Origin: Hedera helix
Lineage: Eukaryota; Streptophyta; Magnoliopsida; Apiales; Araliaceae
Assembly (NCBI GenBank): GCA_947179155.2
Contig: OX359266.1
Span: 42,371,039 to 42,435,038 of the forward strand
Reading direction: 5' to 3'
Length of the DNA stretch: 64,000 bases
Shown: positions 24,053 to 34,892 of the stretch, in pieces
How positions within the stretch are numbered: the first letter of the stretch is position 1
Layout: each line of letters starts with the position of its first letter
The notes under the pieces: generated by a model
What the model was told of the DNA's origin: nothing
The model's database searches: none
Seen by the model: the letters and a program-made list of their open reading frames with translations, nothing else
Made by a program: the position numbers and the translations under genes

Positions 24053-27000
24053 ATGAGAGAAGAAGTGGTGTCTAAAACTCTCATTATTCAACTTGCTATA
24101 ACATTGGTTCTATGTAAGTTGTCTCAACTTCTCTGTTCATATTCATAAATTGATTACCAGTTTGTTAGTATGATTTTTGGTGAAATTAAGATCTGGGTAT
24201 TCTTGGATTGATGCAACTATGATCATATTTTGTCGGATTGTTTTCAATAAATGGATTTCTGGACATTGGGGATTCGATGGCTTCATATTGTTACGTGTAG
24301 ACAGAGAAAGTATTATAGAAGGCACTTAATTGGTCTGTTATATATTTTTTCTATTTTTTTTACTTTGTTTGATTTTCCATGGATAGGACATTTAGGGCAA
24401 TGCTTTAGTTATGTAACTATGGGTGTTTTTTTAGTTTTAATATTCTAAGATTTAAGAAAAATTGTTCTTTGATTGATAAGCTAGTTATGTGAAGAGGCAT
24501 AGATTATAGAAGAATGTATGAAAACTAATTAGCTTAGTACAGTGATTACTAAGTTTGGGGCAATTCATAATCTTTATTTGGTGGAAATGTAATTCTTTTT
24601 GTGGCACTGGGTATTCATACTCATACACTATGGCTAATGGCTCTGAAAGGATTTAGGAGTATATCGCGGAAGTACCAAGTATGTAGCATTATGGAATCAA
24701 TCCCATTATTGTACTAATTTCATACCTTTTTGAGGAAAAATACATATTTTTAGGTGACAAATATGGTATGGTAATGTTTAATATTAATACAATAGTTGTA
24801 CGTTGCACCTTTACATACAATTTTTTTGGTTAGCATATGCATTTACATGCATGGAGACAAAGATATTATACATTCAAATGCTGTCTGGTGCAGGTTTACG
24901 TGGTTCATATTGTAGCCCATTTAGGATAGTTGGCTCGGATTTGCTGGAAGTTAAGCATGATGCATTGTCCCCTGAAGTCTCTCCTGCTAAGGTCCTTCAA
25001 CCCTTCCTTCCACTTGTAGCTCCTTCACCACTGATGCCATTCACAAATAACAGTGTGCCAGCATTATCGGGTAAATGTTTGTGCTGTTCTTCGGACCATT
25101 ATTAGGCTACATTCGGATGGTTGATAGATGAAATTAACTGATATCTGGTACAACTTCTGTAGTTTATTAAGGACGTTATCTTTAAACCACACTCGGGAAG
25201 TTTTCAATGCACATTATGCCCATGAATCCATAAGATTCGCTTGCACCTCAGATGACAGTCAGAATTTTCAATTATTTTGTTACATTATATTGTGCTTGTA
25301 TTTTTAGGCCGTAGCAGAGGTTAATGTCAAAAATAATAATGGATGAGAGTTACTCAGAGAAATTTTCGTCATTTGACAGACATTTCCTTTCAATCCTGCT
25401 TTAGTGAAGTTTTCATTGCAATTTGCCTACTGAACCACTAAACTCCCATCCAGTATTTATCACGAACTCACGATGTTCATTTTATGTTTCAGGTCTTTGC
25501 AACTTAAACTTTTCAGCTGCTGGAACTATATTGAACACAACAGCAACTGATTGCTGGGATCCGCTTGCCCCATATCTGGCCAATGTGGTATGTTGTCCTC
25601 AGTTTCAAGCCACCATAGTGATTCTGATAGGGCAGTCAAGTATCTACTCTCGGAAGCTGGCTTTGAATTTGACTCATGCCACACACTGCCTCTCAGATGT
25701 TGAACAAATTTTGGAGAGTCAAGGTGCCAATACGAATCTTCAGAACATATGCTCAATTTATCCATCCAACCTCACCGAGGTTTCTTGTCCTATTATGGAT
25801 GTTGATGAGATTGAGAGCATTCTAGATTTTTCTAGACTTTCGGCTGCCTGTAAAGAAATTGATTCAGTCAATGAGTGTTGCAGGCAAGTTTGCCAGAAAG
25901 CCGTATCAGATGCTGCTGAGAAAATAGCTAGACAGAATCAAGGAAAAGTGAGTTTAAGTGGGGCTGTTCTCTTGCCTGCACAGTCAAGTGTAGTAGATGA
26001 TTGTAAGAATATTGTCCTTCGATGGCTGACGAGTAAACTTGACCCTTCTTCTGCAAACGCTGTTCTGAGAGGACTTTCTAACTGCAATGTCAACAAAGGT
26101 ATCTTATGAAGATTAATGGAAATATTAGACCTAGAAATTATGGATTAAACTTCTACGATTTCACCAGTCTATTGCAATGCAACATGTATAGAGAAAAATA
26201 AAAAACAAATTACTTAAAAACAACTGTCGGTCTCGTTAAAACTAATCCAGAACATGTGGAGTGTTAATACCATTCACCCTCTAGCAGTGGTTTGTGCAGT
26301 TTTTTGATCAACTAATTACTAGATGGTTCCACGGGGATGATTTACAAGCATTCACTTCATAACTACTCATGTTTATGTTTTCTATCAACTTCGGAAAATA
26401 TGATCCCTATGGCTATATAATTATCTTTTTATTATTTTCTCACCTTACTTCCTTTGATTGTCTGTAACAGTCTGTCCTCTGATTTTTCATGATATTAACA
26501 ATGTCACGCAAGAATGTGGAGAGAAGAAAAGTAATCTGACAGCTTGCTGCAAGGCTATGAAGAATTATATGTCTCAGATGCAAGAGCAGAGCTTCATTAC
26601 CAACTTGCAGGCAATGAATTGTGCTGCAACGCTTGGAAAGAAATTGCAAAGAGCTAATATCTCCAGAAACATTTATACCCTTTGTGATATAAACCTTAAA
26701 GATTTCTCTCTCCGAGGTCAGTGTTTCCTACACGGCTACACCCCTTAAAATTGTGATAAATTATTCTGTTTTACACATGACAACAAAACTGATGGTTTTT
26801 ATTGTTTACTATGGTGGAACCCTTCACTTTCATGCTGCAGTTGGATCACAAGGTAATGTATATAATTGTCTCATATTGTATAGCTTTTACCTATTCGGTC
26901 AGGGACATCTATTTTTTTTTCATTGCAACGTAGTAGCAGTTTCTAACACTTTCCAACAAGTATTTTGCCTTTTCTTTTGCTTGTCTGTTTTGGTTTTCTT

Positions 27001-28381
27001 TAATGGTAAGACTGCTAAGTATGTGCATACATAATACATTTGTGTATATAAATTTGAAGTTGTTTAATCTTCCTTCATGTCCATATGCCAATTGCTTCTG
27101 GCCCTTTTCTTTACTGTAAAAGGGGCACAACTGGATAGAGCTTCTGATATATTGTATAACTGTATACATATTACTCGGCACTTACTCTCTATCCTGGATG
27201 CCAGTGTCTTATCAATTAAGGTTTATCTTCCCTATTTTGATTATATCTTGTGCTTACTGTAACTTGCATTCGTTATTATAATATTTTTTCCTCATTTTAT
27301 CCGTCTTTTCTCTAGACTCTGGCTGCCTCTTCCCAAGCTTGCCTTCAGACGTATCGTATGACCAAAATACAGGAATCAGTTTCATATGTGATCTTAATGA
27401 CAATCTTGAAGCTTCTTGGCCCTCTACTTCCTTTGTACCTGGTTCTTCATGCAATCAGAGTATGCTTCAAATGTTATATTTTCCTTTTCTTTTTCTGACC
27501 ATTTTTTCTTCCAATCTAAAACAGTTTGTATACATAGCCGTTGTTACAACATATCTGCCTTACCCCACTTCTCCTTTCATTTTGTTCCAATTTTATGTTG
27601 AAACTGATTTGTTCCTGCACAAAATGTACATGCAGCTATCCAAATTCCTGTGCATTCTAAGACAACATCTGCACAAAGTGGTAAGTGGACAAATTTATTT
27701 TAATTATTAGGAGGAGATAGTCCTATTTGGGGACTATATACGTTACTTTCTTGTTCTTTTACAGTACATAAAGGGATAATGGGGAGGAAGTCATAGGAAT
27801 CATGTCCAAGCGTACTTAAACCCATTGATACCTTATAAGAGTGAGGCTGCAATCATGTAGCATAACTCCCACACCCTTTGGGAGGTACTAATTCCCACTG
27901 AAATTTTTCAAAGAATTCAGTGGGAGATCAAAACTTTTATAAGTACTACTTTACAGAAGCTGTAGAAGGAGGCTTATAGAGTGCCACTTTGCTATACATA
28001 AGAAGAAGTAAATGTTGTAAAATTTAGCGTTTTCCGCTGAATATAAATTCATACTTTTAAGTTGGCTGCATCATTGCGTAACGTTTCGAAGATTGATCTC
28101 GATAATTGGTACTACACTTTGCCGTTTCACTTACAAATTGAAGCTTTAGGTGGCATGTTAGTACTGGTCCGAAGTTTTCTTTAGATATCTTAGCTGCTTA
28201 ATTCTCATTTAGCAGCTCCAAATATTGTGGACATTGTTAGTAAGAGTTAACTTACATTTCCCCTCATAAGGAAGGCAACTAAAAAATTTGTCATATTTTC
28301 ATGCCTGCAGGTATGTATATCAAGGAGCACAAAACTTCCCTGCTGTTTTCTTCCTTCCTGGTCCTCTTTTTGCTAATTTGA
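24053..28381 (+). CDS. GPI-anchored SPARK-domain protein, At1g61900-like
   Basis: Eight coding exons: 24053-24113, 24894-25070, 25493-26098, 26471-26716, 26841-26852, 27316-27459, 27636-27680 and 28311-28381. They sum to 1362 nt, giving 453 residues in frame. The N-terminal segment IIQLAITLVLCL is a signal peptide. From about residue 80 a cysteine-rich extracellular region begins (SGLCNLNFSAAGTILNTTAT, VVCCPQFQATIVILIGQSS, CCRQVCQKAVSDAAEKIA). This pattern is shared with the uncharacterised GPI protein At1g61900 and the SPARK ectodomain of ARK-type receptor kinases. A second cysteine block follows (CPLIFHDINNVTQECGEKKS, LTACCKAMKNYMSQMQ). Several NxT/S sites fit secretion. The last exon encodes a hydrophobic tail, LLFSSFLVLFLLI, right before the stop: a GPI-attachment signal. 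The function is unknown. All introns are GT..AG, and exon 5 is only 12 nt. Confidence 0.88.
26841..26852 (+). other. 12-nt micro-exon of the GPI-protein gene
   Basis: TTGGATCACAAG lies between ...CTGCAG and GTAATG. It is required to join ...DFSLR to DSGCLFPSLP in frame, adding VGSQ. Leaving it out would keep the frame but remove four residues. Confidence 0.7.
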
Positions 28382-29202
28382 GCATGCGCGAGTGCTGTTG
28401 CATCTTGGATCCATTCGCACCTTCTTCTAGTCTCCCCAGAAGCTGCACCTTCTACTATGTTTATATGCAAGTGTAAAGAGTCAAAAGATGAAGGATAAAA
28501 TCAACAAAAAAGAATAAGAAAATAGTGTTGAAGAATTGTTATGAAGATCTTTTTATTCTGTTGTGTCACGTTGATTTATATGTTTTATTTAAATGTTTTT
28601 GTGCCATAATTTTTGTATAAGGCGTTTATTCGATGTGGAAGTTCGTTTGAGTCATGCTGCAGCAGTACTGCCTCTCCATTGTTTAAATTAAACTGGCAAA
28701 GTTCAAAGTACACTTCCATTGTTTGTTAATCTACTTCTATTGCCTGGTGATTATGCAGTGATGAATCTAGTTGGGATAGTAATTTCGGTATGGGCTCGGC
28801 TCAACTCCCTAGTGGACAGATTTTGTTCTATTGATTGCTATTTGAGAGGATGCATATCTTTATACTCGTGTTTTTATATATAATCTCTCCATTTCAAAAA
28901 TGTCACGTATTTTTTAAAAATCAATAAGCATTTTCAAAATTAATATTCATTTATTTTTTATTAATATAATTCTGAACGTTATAAACTAATTTTTCTTGTT
29001 CTTTTTATTCATACGGTTAAATTTTCTAATTCGGTTCAAACTTCAAGCAAAATAATAATTATTTCGCTTAAACACAAATTGTGTTGAGTCATGTATTTAT
29101 TAGTTTACAATTTCAACATTATTTCAAGTAACTATTTTCTATACGATCATAAATTAATTTCCCTATGTTTGAATTTCTATTTTTGGGTGGGGGTTGGGGG
29201 TT

Positions 29203-29224
29203 GGGGGGGGGGGGGGGGGGGGGG
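29203..29224. repeat. Poly-G tract, about 22 bases
   Basis: A G run preceded by GGGTGGGGGTTGGGGGTT, so the strand could form a G-quadruplex. Confidence 0.85.
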
Positions 29225-29545
29225 CGCATTTTTATCCTAAAAAATCTTAAAATTGACAATTTTACCTGAACCAGTTGACTAAGAATAGGTCCGCTTGATT
29301 ACAATCACCTGATTTTTTAAACCCTCTACGAATACGGTCGGATATGAGATATATCCTCTCAGTCCTGCCCTAACCCGATTATACGTGTACATATAATTTT
29401 TAAAAATTAGCATTTTGTACATATATAATTATGTAGTTATTTATGTTATTTTATTATAAATTCATAATATTTGTAATATAATGTGTTGCTAGTAATAAAA
29501 ATATTTCATGTTATTTGATTTTAAATTAAAAAAAATTGTATAAAG

Positions 29546-29546
<1 letters not shown>

Positions 29547-29638
<92 letters not shown>
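29547..29638. repeat. Compound (TA)n(GA)n microsatellite
   Basis: About 46 bases of TA pass directly into about 46 bases of GA. Confidence 0.95.
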
Positions 29639-29643
<5 letters not shown>

Positions 29644-31242
29644 TTATAAAAAAGAAGAAGAGTAATTAGGTAAACGGGATAGGTAAATATTGAGTATTAT
29701 TTTTGGGGTCGGAACGTATTTTAGAGATAACTCCATATCCATATTGATGGGTGCGGGTAAAGGGGGAGGTCATTTGAATCGTACTCATTCCGCTGTTAGG
29801 CCTGACCTAATCAAGTCTTATAAGAAAAAATTATTTTCAAATTAGGGAAACTAAATATTTTTCCAACTCATTTTACCTCCTGTTATAAGAGACGGGTAAA
29901 CGTATCCATTTTTACGCATCAGGATTGACTGGTTGAAGTTGTACTTGACATCTATAGTAAATAAAGTGGTAATTTTTTTGAGTTAGTAAGGTTAAATAGG
30001 GATAATCATCTCTATAATAATAATGCATTAAAAATAAGGTCAGAGTCTACATCTTTTCCTGGAGGCAATTTTGCTTTTCAGCAATTCTTTAATTGTGTGA
30101 ATTGTTAAATGATGTTTTGGTTTCTTTCTTTCTGACAATTCTTGGAGACTTGGTACAAATTTGATTTTTTGCTCTCCACTGTATTTTTCCTTTCAACTTG
30201 TTGAGTAATTCTGCTACCTACAGAAGCATAATTAACATTTCCTGTCAAATTTAGTAGTATCAAATCTCGATCGTCGTAGAATTTTTGTAAAATTTATGAC
30301 CAGAAAAAAGTTGGTAACAAAAAAAATAAAAAATTGAACTTTTGATTCATTAAAGTTGAATTACTAAGGATAAATCAAAATGACTTAATTTTTGTCGATT
30401 ATTATAGGGTTCTCTTAGCATGTGTTCTTAGGGTACATGCTAAGCGCAGAAAATAAGAAATTTTTTTATTTGTTTGTATATTTATACGGAATTCAATACA
30501 TGGGGTCTATTAATATATTATTTTTTTATATATTAAATTTAGTGTAAATACATATATAAATATTATTATACATTATTTTCAACGCTTAGAATATGTCCTT
30601 ATAACATATTCTAAGAAAATTCATTATTATATATTAGGATTGATAGGTTGATTACTAGACTAACAGAAGAAAGTACTCACACAGTTTCGTGTTGCTGACT
30701 TGGCTCATTATAATTGGCGGCATACAGGGAAAATGGGCATGATATACGGGACAGGCACAGTAGCCGTATTCCCATAACGTCACTACCCTCGGGCACGTTA
30801 ACGAGCCATTACGGTCACGGACTCCCAGACGGTTTACCAATAGAGCGTACACAAGTACTTAATTAAATAGTATCACTCTCTCACCACAAAGAAGGTCCGC
30901 CACTCTCCATCATCACCGTTAGAAACTAATCGTAATGTACAAAAATGCCACTTGTAAACAGCTGTCCATTGTTGAGAGCGAGTACATTAATACGTCATCT
31001 GCGAGTGTCGTTTTTCTCTCCTGCAGTTACTACGACTATTGTAACTCCTTCCCGCCACAAACGAACCGGAATGGCTTCATTTCCATTCTCTGTTCGAGAG
31101 AGCCTTCATCCTATTAATAGCTCGCCCCCTAACTTTTTATTGCTATCATATTTCACTTCTATTTTTGAAAATTTGAGTTCTCCTTTCTCTCTTTCTCTCT
31201 TTCTCTCTCTCTCAGCACAGTTGTAGTTTCAGAAGAGACACC

Positions 31243-32516
31243 ATGAGAGGTCTACAGACTGCGTCGATTGCTCACAAGAAGATCGAAGAAGAGTAAGCGT
31301 TTTAATTTTCTCGAAATGTTTTGAACTTTGAACTGTGTCTTTCTGTTGCTTATTTTGTTCTTATGATTTATTTTTTTACTTTCTGTTTTGAAGTTTGATG
31401 AAGAAACGCAAGGCAGCTGCATCTGATCCGAAAGCGAAGAAGGAGAAGGCGAGCAAGAAGAAGTCTGGTGCTCCGAAGCGTCCTCCCAGTGCTTTCTTCG
31501 TCTTCATGTGAGATCTAATTTCCGAGTTCTCTACAAAGCGATTTGTTGTTTTTGGTGTTAATTAGCACAAGCTTTTAATTTCTGATGGTGATGATTTGAC
31601 AGGGAGGAGTTCAGGAAGACATATAAGGAGAATTTTCCTGAAAACAAATCGGTTGCCGCAGTAAGTTCTTTCAGGCTTCTTTCGTAATCGTTTTGATTAT
31701 TTCTGATATTTCGTTTTATATTTTGTTTGGTTGCTCAGAAAGTGTGTGAACCGAAAAGAAAATAGTACTGAGTTTTGGTTCTGAAATTATCAACTTCACT
31801 GATTTGAGCTTTAGTAACTTTCTGTTTTACATGATTCATTGATATTAATAATTAGCACTGTATAGTATATTAGCAACTGTATCGAATAGTGAGAGTTTAT
31901 GAATTCTAAATTGTGTTCTGAGATATGTGAGTTTCAGGTTGGAAAAGCTGGTGGCGAGAAATGGAAATCACTGTCCGAGTCTGTAAGATATTCAGCTTCC
32001 TAATGCAATTAATTAAACTGTTATTACAATTGTTAATGAAATGAGGATATTAATTGTTGTTGCAGTTTGTCAATCTGATCTATAGTATTGTCTTTAGTTT
32101 TAAAAATCATTATTTTCAACAACACGGTAATTGATATTTTATACTGCTTTATGTTTTGGTTAGGAGAAAGCCCCTCACGTGGCTAAGGCTGCTAAGAAGA
32201 AGGCAGACTATGAGAAAGCTCTAAAAGAGTTCAACAACAATACCGTAATACTCTTTCCATTGATTAATTTAATCCTGATTATTTCAAAATTGACTTCATA
32301 GATTTGTACGATATCTGTTTAGTATCTTCTGGTTGTGTTGGTTATCATGATATATTTGTACTGGTTTCTGTTTAGTTTCTTCTGTTTGTGTTGATTATCG
32401 TGATCTCCTTCTTGTCTTTTGATCTTGCATAGAATGGTAATGGAAGCACTGGCTCTGTTTCGAGCAAGTCCTCTTGTGAGGTCCATGATGAGGTAGAGAA
32501 CGAAGCGAACTCTTAG
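31243..32516 (+). CDS. HMGB-type high-mobility-group chromatin protein
   Basis: Six coding exons: 31243-31292, 31394-31507, 31603-31660, 31938-31982, 32164-32244 and 32433-32516. They sum to 432 nt, giving 143 residues. Residues 20-43 are lysine-rich (KKRKAAASDPKAKKEK...). One HMG box follows at about 44-113, with PKRPPSAFFVF, FRKTYKENFPENKS, GKAGGEKWKSLSESEKAP and KKKADYEKALKEFN. A short acidic, serine-rich tail ends ...EVHDEVENEANS. This is the plant HMGB layout (basic arm, single box, acidic tail): a nuclear, sequence-non-specific DNA-bending protein. The start ATG sits in the context CACCATGAG after a CT-rich leader. The exon structure, with breaks inside the box, matches plant HMGB genes as I know them. 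Which HMGB orthologue it is cannot be said. The stop TAG is followed at once by a GT donor. Confidence 0.92.
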
Positions 32517-33050
32517 GTATAATTTTTCTTCATAAAAATTGTTTGAATTACTTTAGGCCTTTATTCTCTAAACTCTGCAATTATTGATAATGTTATGGGA
32601 AAAATGCATCTGAATTTGGTTCATATGTAGTCTTAATCTTAATGACCACAAGTGTCATATTTCTCACCTAATTTGTTCTATTCTGAGATGTTAGCTTCAA
32701 TACTTGAAATTAGTGTTTTTCACAGTTGTTTGTTTAGATTTTGACTTTTGTTGTTCTGTTAATTATTGTTGCAGAGGCATGCAGGAAGATGGTGCATGCT
32801 ATAGAGGGATGCATAAATAGAGATTAAACTCTGGATAGCTTTTGTGATTTTGGTTTTAATCAGTGTGTTTGTGTAGCTTTGCAGCTGAGTATGATGGTTC
32901 TGTTTGATTTGGTAGTTGTTACTTGTAGTTCTACATACTCTATTATCCATCCATATTTTCTTTTGAAAATATGCCCTTCTACATTTTTTGATTTGTTTAC
33001 TTTTTTTAATATGGCAAAATAAAAAATAGCTCTTTTCATCTTTTTCTGAA
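32517..33050 (+). other. HMGB 3'UTR with an intron directly after the stop codon
   Basis: TAG at 32514-32516 is followed by GTATAATTTT. A matching acceptor, TTATTGTTGCAG, ends at 32774. The downstream stretch to about 33050 has lower AT bias and AATAAA-like motifs (about 33018), consistent with a terminal 3'UTR exon. The intron is inferred from the splice signals and was not observed in RNA. Confidence 0.55.
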
Positions 33051-34887
33051 TGGACTCACTGGTTATGTTGGTCTCCTGATGCATTTTATTTGGAATATGA
33101 AACTGTAAGTGGGGTCTTTTAATGTGGTCATATTGACTTCAGCCCAATCAGGGAATACTAGGATACAGTGTGAAGTTTCTGCTTAATATTGTTGTTATTT
33201 AGAGTTTATTGTATCAAAGTCCGAAGCGTATACTTAAAAAACTGGCAGTCCAAATTAAATGACAAAAGGAGGCTAATTACTTTACTAAGAATATGAAAGA
33301 AATTAAAGAAATTTTGCGTCAGGCCTCTTGAGTATCAATACCAATTTATACTCTTTTCGATCAGATATGCCTTCAATCTCCCATCTTACTGATCTCTCTA
33401 TTGTTATTCTGTTCTGGTTTTTTAATTTATGTTCTTAATTTATTTAGTTATTCTACCTCAGTATTGGAAGCTGTTGGGGTTGAGTTCAATGGTTGAAATC
33501 CTTCCCTCCTTTTGAGATATGGATTAGATATTCCATGAAATTACATTTCTGGAATCATTATCTTTTGTAATTCATAGATTGTGAATCTACTAATTCTTAT
33601 AACTTGAGAGTTATTGAATTGATTGAGCTCTTCTGTGTCCTTCGTTATCCTTTGAAAACAAAATTTCCAAACTCTCTTTCTTTTGCTACAATTCTTTATG
33701 CATGTGTTAAATACTGAAATGGGTCGACAGAGTTTCTTCTTTTGGGATTTTGCTGATTTTCTTAAACTTGGGCTTGTTGTAATTGTCAAGTTTTATGACT
33801 TTTTATCACCAGCTTGTGGTGGTCCATGCTTAGCAATCCAGCCCACAAACGTTTAATGATACCGGATAATTACATGTTTTAAAGAAAAGTTAATTTTTAA
33901 AATATTTATTCTCTATTTCATTTCGCCAGTACATAAAATGTTGGAAATGAGATTGAATCAAACATGAGATAGACGTGGCTTTTGCAGCGTGGAGGTCTTG
34001 TTTTGTTTTGATTTATTTGGCTTTGGGTTTTTGCTTTGGATAGTTTTTAAATTGTGATAACTGTGCACCGGAGGTTTTTAATATTATTTTCATCCGGATA
34101 CAATTACAAAAAACTATTTCATGTTCTGAAAACCTTTACGGTAGCCCCACATGCATGTAAAAAAATAATAAACTAACTACCTCTAAAAACATGGAATAAT
34201 TTCTCTACAGTTACCTTCTCTACGGAGAGGTTGGAATAAACCTCATGATAGTGTGTGCAGACATCATGGCTGTCAAGATTGGAATAAACTTCATGGTAGT
34301 GTATACATCATGGCTGTCGTTGGTTAATACTCCAGGTGTCCCATAATAAATATCCTATTTGACTTTTATGATTAAATAAAATTGACCATTTTTTTAATTA
34401 ATAAATTTTAAAAAAAAATTAAGATATGTGTTAAGTGATTATGATCATAATAAATTAATTTTTTTTACTACTAATGTCAAGTTTTGTAATATAAAAATTC
34501 TACATAAAAATTTGTAATTATTAATTAAAAAAATGATTAATTTAACCATTAAAATTAAATTATGATATTTATTATGAGACAAAAGAAGTATAATACTATA
34601 ATAGTAGTAGCAAAATAGCAATTATACATGTAACAAATTACTTACCAGTTATGAATTAGAGTAGTCCTATTTTTCTTTCTTTTTATACTATTTTGTGTAC
34701 TAACTTTTTATTTATAAGACTTAATGACAAAAAATTAATTAATTTTGCAAGAATTATCAATTTAAATAACATATTATTTTTTTGACATATTAGACATTGT
34801 ACTTTTAAAAAATCTTTCAAAATACCCAAAAAGTAAACTATGGTTAACTAACATGTTTTTTTGCTATTATAAAAATTAAAGTTAATA
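33051..34887. other. Spacer between HMGB and the LTR retrotransposon
   Basis: AT-rich, no gene. It holds the Stowaway MITE at 34330-34588. The phrases TGGAATAAACCTCATGATAG (34231) and TGGAATAAACTTCATGGTAG (34281) are a short local duplication. Confidence 0.6.
34330..34588. mobile_element. Stowaway-type MITE with TA target duplication
   Basis: The ends CTCCAGGTGTCCCATAATAA and the complement of CTTCTTTTGTCTCATAATAA are inverted repeats that continue inward (ATATC / GATAT). TA dinucleotides flank both ends. At 259 bp with no ORF, it fits the Tc1/mariner Stowaway type. Confidence 0.75.
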
Positions 34888-34892
34888 GTAAC

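Larger units (their letters stand above)
28382..31242. other. Spacer between the GPI-protein gene and HMGB
   Basis: About 28382-28640 is probably the GPI-protein 3'UTR. The remainder is AT-rich with microsatellites. From about 30650 the base composition becomes less AT-rich, with ACGT-containing motifs (AACGTCACT at 30777, GCACGTTAACGAG at 30793); this is the likely HMGB promoter. A (T)CTCTCT leader at 31181-31213 is the probable HMGB 5'UTR. No further gene was seen. Confidence 0.6.
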
